Source: JAVBLF01 sp031553675 (GTDB taxonomy: Bacteria > Bacillota > Clostridia > Christensenellales > CALWSW01). Taken from it: a DNA stretch of 64,000 bases. This document shows, one piece after another, positions 26,014 through 33,878 of this stretch; position 1 is the first letter of the stretch, and the number at the start of each line of letters is the position of its first letter. The notes beneath the pieces are model-generated. The model was not told the DNA's origin. It worked only from the letters and a program-made list of their open reading frames with translations, and searched no databases. The DNA lies in the NCBI GenBank assembly GCA_031553675.1, contig JAVBLF010000084.1, positions 1-64,000 on the forward strand, read 5' to 3'. The translations under genes and the position numbers were made by a program.

Positions 26014-26036
26014 GCATCTGCAATCATCGCAAAAAC

Positions 26037-26076
26037 AAAAAGAATCCCCGGCCCCGTGCCTCGGATTCTTTTTTTT
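26037..26076 (+). terminator. Terminator of the DMT-fusion operon
   Basis: AAAAAGAATCC pairs with GGATTCTTTTT around a partly paired GC-rich loop, then a run of T. Confidence 0.88.
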
Positions 26077-26174
26077 GCACACTGGCGCACCGCGCGGCCG
26101 ACAAAACCCAACCTTCACAGGTGGATACATAGATACGATCGATGCAAGTCCAAAGGCGCATCGACAAAGCGAAT

Positions 26175-26203
26175 TTCGAAAAGATTCGGGGATGCGTTAT
26201 ACT
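26175..26203 (+). promoter_or_regulatory. Promoter of the yedF operon
   Basis: TTCGAA, 17-base spacer, TATACT, 29 bases before the GTG start. The -35 is weak. Confidence 0.5.
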
Positions 26204-26231
26204 GAATGAATAGTAGAAGGGAGGGGTTCTC

Positions 26232-26831
26232 GTGATTCAGATCGACGCTTTGGGCGATGTCTGCCCGATTCCCGTCGTCAAAGCCAAAAAAGCCGTCCAA
26301 AAACTGAATGGCCCCGGAACGGTCGAAATCCTGGTCGACAACGAGATCGCCGTTCAGAATCTGCACAAAATGGCGGATCAGATGGGCTGCGCGTTTCAGT
26401 CCGAGACGATGGGCCCTGATCGGTTTCGCGTCACCGTCACGGCGGGAGAAAACGACGCAGTAGAAGGGGAACTGCCCCAAGCCACACCCGGGCTTCAAAA
26501 CACCGTGGTGCTCATTTCGTCCGCTCGGATGGGCGAGGGCGATGACGACCTGGGCAAAGTGCTCATGAAGGGCTTTTTGTACGCCCTGGGCCAACAGGAC
26601 AAACTGCCCCAAAGCATCCTGTTTTACAACGGCGGCGCGGCGCTTACCTGCGAGGAATCCCCCGCCCTGGAAGACCTGCAATCCATGGAAGCCCGGGGCG
26701 TCGAGATCTTGACCTGCGGGACCTGCCTCAATCACTACGGCCTGTCCGATCGGCTCAAAGTAGGCGCGGTTAGCAACATGTACGTCATTGTGGAAAAGAT
26801 GACGCAGGCCGGCCTGATCGTCAAGCCCTGA
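26232..26831 (+). CDS. yedF: YedF-like sulfurtransferase/selenium metabolism protein
   Basis: A 199-residue cytoplasmic protein, GTG start after GGGAGGGG. The N-terminal TusA-like domain has the persulfide motif CPxP (Cys11 in DALGDVCPIPVVKAKKA). The C-terminal DsrE-like domain ends with EILTCGTCLNHYGL, a second likely sulfur- or selenium-carrying cysteine. This two-domain form is the YedF type known from selenium-using bacteria. It heads an operon of a DUF3343 protein, activator ATPase, class V enzyme, double-cubane reductase and a second DUF3343 protein. A role in passing sulfur or selenium to a partner is inferred. Confidence 0.9.
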   Translation: MIQIDALGDVCPIPVVKAKKAVQKLNGPGTVEILVDNEIAVQNLHKMADQMGCAFQSETMGPDRFRVTVTAGENDAVEGELPQATPGLQNTVVLISSARMGEGDDDLGKVLMKGFLYALGQQDKLPQSILFYNGGAALTCEESPALEDLQSMEARGVEILTCGTCLNHYGLSDRLKVGAVSNMYVIVEKMTQAGLIVKP

Positions 26832-26834
26832 CCC

Positions 26835-27071
26835 ATGCGAGACAAGAAAGCGACGCTCGTCGTCACCTTTTCCAGCACGATGGATGCGATGGCGTGGGAA
26901 AAGCGCTGCATTGAGCAAAAACTGCCCGGCAGGTTGATTCCGGTTCCGCGGGAGATCACGGCGGGTTGCGGCCTGGCCTGGAAAGCCCCGCCTGAAGAGG
27001 AAGCGCGCCTGACACAAGCGCTGCGCGAAGCCGGCCTGCAAGGGTCGTCGCTATGCGTGATCGACATTTGA
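26835..27071 (+). CDS. DUF3343 protein (putative Se/S carrier-like), copy 1
   Basis: A 78-residue protein three bases after yedF. It has the DUF3343 pattern: LVVTFSSTMDAMAWEKR at the start, PVPREITAGCGLAWKAP with a conserved cysteine (Cys45), then a short helix. The family occurs next to yedF and selenium genes and is thought to carry labile sulfur or selenium. Only the genomic association is established. No strong ribosome site is visible, so it is probably translationally coupled to yedF. Confidence 0.82.
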   Translation: MRDKKATLVVTFSSTMDAMAWEKRCIEQKLPGRLIPVPREITAGCGLAWKAPPEEEARLTQALREAGLQGSSLCVIDI

Positions 27072-27085
27072 GACACGGATGAAAT

Positions 27086-27901
27086 ATGAAGCATTGTATC
27101 GGCATCGACATCGGCTCGACCAGCGCGAAGACGATCGTGTTGGACGCACATGGGAGCATCTTGCACCGTTTGATGCAGCCCACCGGATGGAGCAGCGTTG
27201 ACACGGCGATGGACATCCGCGCGAAACTGGCGGATCTAGGGGTCAGCGCCGAAACCTCGACGGTCGTCGCGACCGGCTATGGCCGCGTGTCCGTTCCCTA
27301 CGCAGACCAGTGCGTGACGGAAATCACCTGCCACGGCAAGGGCGCTTACCACCTGCACGAAGCGCCTACACTGACGGTGATCGACATCGGTGGCCAGGAC
27401 ACGAAGCTGATCACGACGGAAAACGGCGTTGTGACGGACTTCGTGATGAACGACAAGTGCTCGGCGGGCACGGGCCGCTTTTTGGAGATCATGGCCAACA
27501 CGCTATCGCTGCGTCCCGAAGAGCTCTGCGCGCTGGCCGCCGACGGCGGCGGCGTTTCCATCAGTTCCATGTGCACGGTGTTCGCGGAGTCAGAAGTCAT
27601 CAGCCTGATCGGCCGCGGTGAGGCAAAACACAACATCGCGTTTGCGGTGGTCGATTCCATCGTGAAAAAAGTCACCTCCCAGGCCAGCCGCCTGCGTGTG
27701 AACGGATCGCAGGTCTGCTTGACGGGCGGGCTTTGTGGTTTTGCCTACCTGCGCGACTCGCTGTCCCGCGCATTGCGCGTCACCGTGCAGGCCCACGAAG
27801 ACGGACGATACGCCGGGGCCATCGGCGCTGCGCGTTGTGCGGCTGCCCTCCGCGATGCAGCGCCGAAGCGGGAAGGGGGATCCGATGATCTACTTGGATA
27901 A
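27086..27901 (+). CDS. Acyl-CoA dehydratase activator-type ATPase (HgdC/YjiL family)
   Basis: A 271-residue ASKHA-fold ATPase that uses ATP hydrolysis to push a low-potential electron into a partner Fe-S enzyme. Visible motifs are the phosphate loop GIDIGSTSAKT, DIGGQDTK, and the two cysteines that bridge a [4Fe-4S] cluster across the dimer (Cys125 in NDKCSAGTGRF and Cys163 in SSMCTVFAESE). The partner is almost certainly the double-cubane reductase two genes downstream. Its end overlaps the next gene by 17 bases. Confidence 0.92.
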   Translation: MKHCIGIDIGSTSAKTIVLDAHGSILHRLMQPTGWSSVDTAMDIRAKLADLGVSAETSTVVATGYGRVSVPYADQCVTEITCHGKGAYHLHEAPTLTVIDIGGQDTKLITTENGVVTDFVMNDKCSAGTGRFLEIMANTLSLRPEELCALAADGGGVSISSMCTVFAESEVISLIGRGEAKHNIAFAVVDSIVKKVTSQASRLRVNGSQVCLTGGLCGFAYLRDSLSRALRVTVQAHEDGRYAGAIGAARCAAALRDAAPKREGGSDDLLG

Positions 27902-29018
27902 CGCGGCGACCACGATGCGAAAACCGGCACAGGTGATCGAAGCCGTCGTCGTCGCCATGGGGCACATGGGCAACGCGTCGCGGGGCGCGCACAGCGGTGC
28001 CTTGCACGCGACCCGAACCGTCTACGACGCGCGTGTCAAGCTGGCCGCGCTTTTTGGATGCAAGGCGACGCACGTGGTCTTCACGTCCAATGCGACCGAA
28101 GCGCTTAACATCGCCATCAATGGCATCGTGAATCCCGGCGATCACGTGATCAGCACCGACCTGGAGCACAATTCCGTCCTGCGCCCGCTCTACCGCCTGG
28201 AAGCGGAGCGGTCGATCGCGCTGAGCTTTGTGCCGGCGAACGATGAGGGCGCGCTCGACTACGGCGATTTTGAGCGCCTGATCCGCCCACAGACGCGGGC
28301 GATCGTCTGCACACACGCCTCCAACCTGACGGGCTACCAGCTCGATCTGGAGCGCGTGGGCGCGATCGCCCGGCGAAACGGCTTGTTGCTGATCGTCGAT
28401 GCGTCGCAGACGGCGGGCGCCACCCCGATCGACATGGAGGCCATGCAGATCGACGCGCTATGCTTCACCGGCCACAAGGGGCTCATGGGACCGCAGGGCA
28501 CCGGCGGCCTGTGCATCCGGGAGGGTTTGGAGATCCGCCCTTGGAAAGTGGGCGGATCCGGTGTGCAGTCCTACCACAAATCGCAGCCGGACGCCTATCC
28601 GACGCGTCTCGAAGCGGGCACGCTGAACGGGCACGGCATCGCCGGACTGTCGGCGGCGCTGGATTTCATCGCCGAAACGGGGATCGATGCGATCGGCCAG
28701 CATGAACGGGGCTTGATGCGACGCTTTTACGAAGGCGTTTCTTCCCTCGAAGGCGTGACGGTCTACGGCGATTTTTCCACCGACAACCGCGCGGCTATCG
28801 TCGCCCTGAACCTGCGCGGCTACGACTCCAGTGCGGTATCCGATGAATTGGCTGAGAACTACGGCATCGCGACCCGACCGGGCGCGCACTGTGCGCCTCG
28901 GATGCACACCGCCTTGCGCACCAGCGAACAAGGGGCGGTGCGCTTCAGCTTTTCGTGGTTCAACACAGCGGAAGAAGTAGACGCGGCGATCGACGCCGTG
29001 CGAGAACTGGCAAGATGA
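27885..29018 (+). CDS. Class V aminotransferase, cysteine desulfurase-like
   Basis: A 377-residue PLP enzyme starting IYLDNAATTMRKP. Lys198 (FTGHKGLMG) is the Schiff-base lysine, and Cys336 (RPGAHCAPRMH) is in the position of the desulfurase persulfide cysteine. H-K spacing, DASQTAGA and the late RPGxHC motif fit the desulfurase/selenocysteine-lyase-like group found beside yedF. It would draw sulfur from cysteine or selenium from selenocysteine to load YedF or DUF3343. AAGGGGG precedes the ATG at 27885; the longer frame lies within the ATPase gene. Confidence 0.88.
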   Translation: MIYLDNAATTMRKPAQVIEAVVVAMGHMGNASRGAHSGALHATRTVYDARVKLAALFGCKATHVVFTSNATEALNIAINGIVNPGDHVISTDLEHNSVLRPLYRLEAERSIALSFVPANDEGALDYGDFERLIRPQTRAIVCTHASNLTGYQLDLERVGAIARRNGLLLIVDASQTAGATPIDMEAMQIDALCFTGHKGLMGPQGTGGLCIREGLEIRPWKVGGSGVQSYHKSQPDAYPTRLEAGTLNGHGIAGLSAALDFIAETGIDAIGQHERGLMRRFYEGVSSLEGVTVYGDFSTDNRAAIVALNLRGYDSSAVSDELAENYGIATRPGAHCAPRMHTALRTSEQGAVRFSFSWFNTAEEVDAAIDAVRELAR

Positions 29019-29032
29019 ACGAGGAGGACACG

Positions 29033-30307
29033 ATGTCAAATTACGTAAAAATGTGGGAAGATCTCGGAATGGATCTGGAAAACCACGACCTCTTGTGCCA
29101 AGTGCTGCCGACCGCGGTCGGCGACGTGTTTCTGACACAGGAAAACCGCCCGAAAGCCATGGATTTTTGGGATCTGGTCATTTCGGAGGTTCACGGCATA
29201 CGGCCTGCCGAGTTGATCGAAGAGCAGAAAAAGGGACGCAAAGTATTCGGGACCTTTTGCGTGTATGTGCCCGATGAAGTGGTCCTCGCCGCAAACGGGA
29301 TCGTGACCGGACTCTGCGGCGGTTCGCAGTTTTGGGTCGCCGACGGCGAGACAGTCTTGCCAAAAAGCACCTGCCCGCTGATCAAGGCCTCCGTGGGCGC
29401 ACGTTTGGGCAAAACCTGTCCCTTCTTCCGCATCGCGGACATGTACGTCGGCGAAACCACCTGCGACGGCAAGAAAAAGGCTTACGAGATCCTGGGCGAA
29501 GACGTGCCGATCTACGTCATGGACGTACCCCAGATGAAGCGCGACAAGGACATCCTGAAGTGGAAGGACGAAATTGCGGAATTTGCCGGCCAAGTCGAGA
29601 CCTTCACTGGCAACGCGATCACGTCCGAAAAGCTGGCCGAAGCGATCCGCATCGTCAACGAAAAGCGCAAGGCGCTGGCCCGCGTCTACGAATGCCGCAA
29701 GTCGGAATGCCTGCCCATCTCCGGCCGCGACGCACTGCTCATGATGCAGATCTCCTTCTTCGACGATCCCGTCCGTTGCGCGCAGATGTGCAACAAACTG
29801 GCCGATGAGCTGGAACAGCGCATCGCGGACGGCGTGTCGGTCGTGCCTGTCGGAACGAAGCGCATCCTCATCACGGGTACACCGCTGGCCGTGCCGAACT
29901 GGAAGCTCCACAACATCATCGAAACCAGTGGCGCGGCTGTGGTTTGCGAAGAAATGTGCACCGGTACCCGCTATTTCGAAAACCTGGTGGATGAGAGCAA
30001 AAATTCGCTCGACGATCAGTACATGGCGTTGTCCGAGCGCTACATGAAGACGAATTGCGCCTGCTTCACGCCGAATACGGGCCGCATCGACGACATCCTT
30101 CGCATGGTCGAAGAATACAAGGTGGACGGCGTGATCGATTGCAACCTGAAATTCTGCTGCCTTTACGACACCGAAAAGTACGCCGTTTCGCGCGCGCTGA
30201 AAGAAGCGGGCGTTCCCGTGCTCAGCCTGGAAACCGACTACGCCGACACCGACACGGAACAGCTTCGCACGAGAATCGGCGCCTTCGTCGAGATGATGCA
30301 TGCATAA
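29033..30307 (+). CDS. Double-cubane-cluster reductase (2-hydroxyacyl-CoA dehydratase D family, YjiM-like)
   Basis: A 424-residue Fe-S protein of the HgdB superfamily. Motifs VFGTFCVYVPDEVV, KSTCPLIKAS, KTCPFF and ETTCDGKKKAYE match the YjiM-type subgroup, which contains the [8Fe-9S] double-cubane protein described from Carboxydothermus. It has sixteen cysteines, with Cys76, 114, 129, 144 and a cysteine-rich end (342, 344, 370, 375, 376) as likely cluster ligands. With the activator ATPase it should perform ATP-driven low-potential reduction of a small substrate, not acyl-CoA dehydration, since no alpha subunit or CoA transferase is present. GAGGAGG fixes the start. Confidence 0.88.
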   Translation: MSNYVKMWEDLGMDLENHDLLCQVLPTAVGDVFLTQENRPKAMDFWDLVISEVHGIRPAELIEEQKKGRKVFGTFCVYVPDEVVLAANGIVTGLCGGSQFWVADGETVLPKSTCPLIKASVGARLGKTCPFFRIADMYVGETTCDGKKKAYEILGEDVPIYVMDVPQMKRDKDILKWKDEIAEFAGQVETFTGNAITSEKLAEAIRIVNEKRKALARVYECRKSECLPISGRDALLMMQISFFDDPVRCAQMCNKLADELEQRIADGVSVVPVGTKRILITGTPLAVPNWKLHNIIETSGAAVVCEEMCTGTRYFENLVDESKNSLDDQYMALSERYMKTNCACFTPNTGRIDDILRMVEEYKVDGVIDCNLKFCCLYDTEKYAVSRALKEAGVPVLSLETDYADTDTEQLRTRIGAFVEMMHA

Positions 30308-30572
30308 CGAAGCGCACCGCCACTATATCCTCTTCGAGAATTACGAGCAGGGTATGGCGCTGCACGATTGGCTGTCCGAAGCGGGGATACCGAATCGCAT
30401 TGCGCCCGCGCCGCGCGCCATCCAGGGAGAGCTGTCCTGCGGCATGTCCCTTTTGATCGAAGCGGAGCACTTGGAAGCGTGCCGGTCTTGCATCGAAACG
30501 CACCACGCTGCCTACCATGCGATCGTGGCGCTGACTGGGCAGCTCAAGTCGCAACGGGACCAATACTGCTGA
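30300..30572 (+). CDS. DUF3343 protein, copy 2
   Basis: A 90-residue second DUF3343 protein, starting eight bases before the reductase stop, so translation is coupled. It has YILFENYEQGMALHDWL, then PAPRAIQGELSCGMSLL with the conserved cysteine, plus two further cysteines and a C-terminal Cys. Copies at both ends of the cluster suggest two carriers with different donors or acceptors. A terminator follows 58 bases downstream. Confidence 0.82.
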   Translation: MHNEAHRHYILFENYEQGMALHDWLSEAGIPNRIAPAPRAIQGELSCGMSLLIEAEHLEACRSCIETHHAAYHAIVALTGQLKSQRDQYC

Positions 30573-30630
30573 TGCCTGTCTGCCATCGAAGGGATCGTGC
30601 TCCCGCGAGATGAAACGCAATGCCGCGCGC

Positions 30631-30662
30631 AAAAGCACCACGAAGGCGTGGTGCTTTTTTGT
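30631..30662 (+). terminator. Terminator of the yedF operon
   Basis: AAAAGCACCAC/GTGGTGCTTTT with a 6-base loop and T run. Confidence 0.9.
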
Positions 30663-30750
30663 GTGATAGACATGCATTGTTTGGATGGGTCTTTGTGATG
30701 TCAAGCGATTGGCAGCTCGCTGGCTCTGGCTTTGGATTGTCTCAAAAACC

Positions 30751-30779
30751 TTGCTCCGGTCGCGATTTCGCTGTATACT
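30751..30779 (+). promoter_or_regulatory. Promoter of the arr gene
   Basis: TTGCTC, 17-base spacer, TATACT, about 30 bases before the start codon. Confidence 0.7.
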
Positions 30780-30809
30780 ATGCAGACCAAAGAAACGGAG
30801 GGTGAGCGT

Positions 30810-31226
30810 ATGGGTGCAAACAAGGTGACAGACACGGGGCCTTTTTACCACGGCACGAAGGCGGACTTAAAAGCGGGGGATTTGCTGGAGGCCAGGCATC
30901 GATCCAACTATGGCGGGCGTGAAATTGCCAACTTTGTCTACCTGTCGGCGACGATGGACGCGGCGGTGTGGGGTGCGGAACTCGCGGTGGGCGACGGAGC
31001 GGGCCGCATCTACCGTGTCGAACCCACCGGCCCGATCGTGGACGACCCCAATCTGACCGACAAAGTGTATCCGGGGAATCCAACGCGATCGTATCGCACG
31101 CGGGAAGCACTGCGGGTGCTCGGCGAAGTGCTGGATTGGGAAGGACATTCCCCCGAAGTGCTCCAGAACATGCGCGATCATCTGGAGTCCCTCAAGCAGC
31201 GCGGCATCGAAGCGATCAACGAATGA
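30810..31226 (+). CDS. arr: Rifampin ADP-ribosyltransferase, Arr family
   Basis: Transfers ADP-ribose from NAD+ to a hydroxyl of rifamycin antibiotics, inactivating them. The 138-residue length is typical. GPFYHGTKADLKAGDLL, VYLSATMDAAVWGAELA and RVEPTGPIVDDPNLTDK are the family blocks. His14, Tyr44 and Asp79 keep exactly the 30- and 35-residue spacing of the catalytic His, Tyr and Asp described for mycobacterial Arr. CGGAGGGTG precedes the ATG. No integron or transposon sequence flanks it, and its base usage looks like its neighbours, so it may be a resident gene. Confidence 0.92.
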   Translation: MGANKVTDTGPFYHGTKADLKAGDLLEARHRSNYGGREIANFVYLSATMDAAVWGAELAVGDGAGRIYRVEPTGPIVDDPNLTDKVYPGNPTRSYRTREALRVLGEVLDWEGHSPEVLQNMRDHLESLKQRGIEAINE

Positions 31227-31251
31227 TCGTTCTTGCGATCGAAGGACGCAT

Positions 31252-31743
31252 ATGGGGAAAATCATCAAAGACGGTTTTGCGTTTATGGCTTATGCCAACG
31301 CGGGCTTGATCCGAAAGGTGGACGACATTCCGGTGCTCAAGCACGAACTGATCGCGCTGAGCGAATCGAAGACGCACCTGGCGATGTCCCACTATGCCCT
31401 TTTGCTGGGTGAACACGTGATAGACGTCGGTGGTCTGGAGCGGACCGCCCTGATGGAAGCGTGCTTTACCATCCTGGCGAAATGGCAGAACCAAGAGGCG
31501 AAGTTCCGCGAGGCGCTCGCGATCGCCGGACAGATCAACGATCTCGCCCGGGTCGAAACGGACCCGATCCGAACGAAAGCCTTGCGCGCCATGGGGCAGA
31601 TCGCGGCGACGCCGCACGTCAGGTGGCATCCTTTGGTCGCTTCGGAATACGCCGTCGTCATGATCAACCTGCTGCATCCGAAAGATTTTGACAAAGTGAA
31701 AGAAGAACGCGAGCTACAAATCCAAATGATGAATCGCGTGTAG
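31252..31743 (+). CDS. Unknown protein, 163 residues, in the arr operon
   Basis: Not recognised. It lies 25 bases after arr, with GAAGGA before the ATG and no terminator between, so the two are probably co-transcribed. The sequence is mostly helical and soluble, with no signal peptide, membrane segment or cysteine-rich motif. Features are an N-terminal DGFAFMAYANAGLIRKVDD, a central LERTALMEACFTILAKWQ and a charged C-terminal helix. A partner in stress or antibiotic response is only a contextual guess. Confidence 0.75.
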   Translation: MGKIIKDGFAFMAYANAGLIRKVDDIPVLKHELIALSESKTHLAMSHYALLLGEHVIDVGGLERTALMEACFTILAKWQNQEAKFREALAIAGQINDLARVETDPIRTKALRAMGQIAATPHVRWHPLVASEYAVVMINLLHPKDFDKVKEERELQIQMMNRV

Positions 31744-31753
31744 CGAAGATGCC

Positions 31754-31815
31754 AATGCCGTCGGCGCGCCAAGGGAGACGAGCGATTCGTCAGCCCTCTG
31801 GCCACCGGCGGCATT
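31754..31815. repeat. Long imperfect palindrome between converging genes
   Basis: Nested complementary blocks: AATGCCG/CGGCATT, CGG/CCG, GCC/GGC, AGGG/CCCT and GACGA/TCGTC around a 5-base loop, separated by small bulges. There is no T run. It may act as a weak bidirectional terminator or structured RNA end. Confidence 0.5.
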
Positions 31816-31843
31816 GTGTTCCAGACCTCGTGTCAGCGGCTCT

Positions 31844-33493
31844 TTACTGTGCGATCACGTTTCCGTTTTCGATTTGCTTTTTCACCAGGCTCCCGCCGCA
31901 GTATTTTTCGCGGAGCCTGGGTTTTTCGATCTTGCCTGTGGGATTGCGGGGCACCGTGTCGAAGATGATCCGGCGGGGGCGTTTGTAGCGCGGGAGTGCC
32001 AGACAGAAGTCCATGATGTCGGTTTCGGAGCAGACGGCGCCCGGCTTGAGCTCGATGATGGCCGCCGCGATCTCGCCGAGGCGCCGGTGGGCCAGGCCGA
32101 TGACGGCCACGTCCTTGACCTGCTCGCTCTGTCGCAAAAAGTCCTCGATCTGGACGGGATAGAGGTTTTCGCCGCCCGTGATGATCACGTCTTTTTTGCG
32201 GTCGACGAGGAAGATGAAACCGTCCTCGTCTTCGCGTGCCATGTCGCCGGTGTGCAGCCATTCGCCTTTGAGAACGGCGGCCGTCGCCTCGGGATCCTTG
32301 TAGTAGCAGGTCATCACCCCGGGGCCGGACACCGCCAGTTCGCCCACTTCGCCGTGCGGCACGGGGTTGCCGTTTTCATCGACGATGCGCGTCTTCCACC
32401 CGAAGCCCGCCTTTCCGATGGCGCCGATCTTGTGCATGTTTTCGATGCCGAGGTGGACGCTGCCGGGACCAATCGATTCGCTGAGGCCATAGTTGGTGTC
32501 GTAGTCGTGTTTGGGGAAGATTTTTTTCCATCGCTTGACCAGGCTGGGCGGTACAGGTTGCGCGCCGATGTGCATCAGCCGCCACTTCGAGAGATCGTAG
32601 TTTTGCAGATCGACTTCACCGCTGTCGATTGCGTCGAGTATGTCCTGCGCCCAAGGAACCAGCAGCCAAACGATCGTCGCGCGTTCCTGGCTGGCCGCCT
32701 CGAGAATCCACTGCGGGCTGGTGCCGCGCAGGAGTACGGCCTTGCTTCCGGCCAGGAGACTGCCGAACCAGTGCATTTTTGCGCCCGTGTGGTAGAGCGG
32801 GGGGATGCAGAGAAACACGTCGTCGCGGGTCTGGCCGTGGTGGGCTTGCTCGGTGACGCAAGCCGATACCAGGTTGGCGTGGGAATGCAGGATCGCTTTC
32901 GGAAAGCCCGTCGTGCCGGATGAAAAGTAGACGGCGGCGTCGTCTTCGTCCCGCAATTTGATGTCGGGCGCTTGGGGAGAGCATGCTTCGGTCAGCGCTT
33001 CGTAGCTTTCGGCGAAAGAGGGGCAGTCCGCGCCGACGAAAAACCGTCTCGTCACAGCGGGGATCGCTTGCCGGATCGCATCGATGCGCTCGACGAATTC
33101 CGGGCCGAAGAAGAGGGTGGTCACGTCGGCCAGGGCGAGGCAGTACTGGATTTCGTCGGCGGCATAGCGGAAATTCATCGGGACGACGATCGCGCCGGAC
33201 TTGAGCACGCCGAAGTAGATCGGCAGCCATTCGATGCAGTTCATCAACAGAATGGCCACGTTGTCGCCGCGTTGGACGCCGCGTTCCAGCAGGAGGTTGG
33301 CCACGCGGTTGGCTTTTTCGTCGAAGGCCGACCAAGTGATCTGTTTGCGGTAGGCGTGCTGGTGGCCGGTTTCGACCAACGCAAATTCGCGCCAGTCAAA
33401 CGAATCGTCGTAATGCTCGGGGTTGACCTCGACGAGGCAGACCTCCGGACCGTAAAGCTTCGCGTTGCGTTCGAGAATGGATGTGATGGGCAT
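31844..33493 (-). CDS. AMP-forming acyl/aryl-CoA ligase
   Basis: Activates a carboxylic acid with ATP and joins it to CoA. The 549-residue protein starts at MPITSILERN, preceded by AAAGGAG; the longer frame reaches into the leader. Motifs: AVYFSSGTTGFPKAIL (P-loop), YGLSESIGPGSVHLG, GELAVSGPGVM and WLHTGDMAREDEDGFIFLVDRKKDVI. A C-terminal PTGKIEKPRLREKY carries the catalytic lysine. It resembles medium/long-chain and aryl-CoA ligases. The substrate cannot be read from sequence, but the Tyr-type T-box upstream hints at an aromatic acid. The adjacent hydroxylase cluster upstream may be functionally linked. Confidence 0.9.
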   Translation of the reverse strand: MPITSILERNAKLYGPEVCLVEVNPEHYDDSFDWREFALVETGHQHAYRKQITWSAFDEKANRVANLLLERGVQRGDNVAILLMNCIEWLPIYFGVLKSGAIVVPMNFRYAADEIQYCLALADVTTLFFGPEFVERIDAIRQAIPAVTRRFFVGADCPSFAESYEALTEACSPQAPDIKLRDEDDAAVYFSSGTTGFPKAILHSHANLVSACVTEQAHHGQTRDDVFLCIPPLYHTGAKMHWFGSLLAGSKAVLLRGTSPQWILEAASQERATIVWLLVPWAQDILDAIDSGEVDLQNYDLSKWRLMHIGAQPVPPSLVKRWKKIFPKHDYDTNYGLSESIGPGSVHLGIENMHKIGAIGKAGFGWKTRIVDENGNPVPHGEVGELAVSGPGVMTCYYKDPEATAAVLKGEWLHTGDMAREDEDGFIFLVDRKKDVIITGGENLYPVQIEDFLRQSEQVKDVAVIGLAHRRLGEIAAAIIELKPGAVCSETDIMDFCLALPRYKRPRRIIFDTVPRNPTGKIEKPRLREKYCGGSLVKKQIENGNVIAQ

Positions 33494-33532
33494 GTCGACA
33501 TCTCCTTTGGATCGAAATTCTTTCGCCTGCAA

Positions 33533-33551
33533 TGTCCGGAATCTCCGGACA
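33533..33551. promoter_or_regulatory. 8-bp inverted repeat between T-box terminator and CoA ligase
   Basis: TGTCCGGA/TCCGGACA with a 3-base spacer. It could be a second operator or an RNA hairpin near the ribosome site (33502). Function unknown. Confidence 0.4.
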
Positions 33552-33570
33552 ATGGGGCTTGGCAAAGAAA

Positions 33571-33872
33571 CAAAAAAACTCTCGCCCCGACATAGGGCGA
33601 GAGTGACTCGCGGTACCACCTAATTTTGCAGGCCGCTCGCGCGGACCGCCTCTTCAAGTACGCGCACAAAGGTGCGGATACTCTAGTGTGCTAACGGGCA
33701 CATCCGTCACAGCCTACTGGGCAAAACCGTTCGGTGTGAAGCTAGAGGATGTATTCGCGTCTATGTGCCATGCCCCTCTCATCGACCGGGAACTTTCTGT
33801 ATGGCCTGAATGGACGTTACTTCTTCCTCATCGTGGCTTTTGGCGTATGCTTCGAGCTTGCGCTACGAAATT
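33571..33872 (-). ncRNA. T-box riboswitch, probable tyrosine specifier, with terminator
   Basis: Read on the minus strand, the leader has a stem I base (GAGGA/TCCTC) and a specifier loop with AGAAGTA on one side and GAATACA on the other; TAC at 33753-33751 is the likely specifier. The T-box AGGTGGTACCGCG follows at 33621-33609. The terminator stem ACTCTCGCCC/GGGCGAGAGT with seven T lies at 33604-33571. TGGT in the T-box bulge fits a tRNA with discriminator A73, as expected for tRNA-Tyr but also for most others. Uncharged tRNA would permit read-through into the CoA ligase. The T-box call is strong; the Tyr reading is moderate. Confidence 0.88.
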
Positions 33873-33878
33873 AACGCC

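Noticed and set aside
29033..30307. 2-hydroxyglutaryl-CoA dehydratase assignment for the reductase
   Set aside because: Only one subunit of this type is present, with no CoA transferase or second subunit, and its motifs match the single-subunit YjiM-like group better.
31754..31815. Integron attC site next to arr
   Set aside because: Arr genes often sit in integron cassettes, but the palindrome lacks the terminal GTTRRRY/RYYYAAC motifs and no integrase is present.
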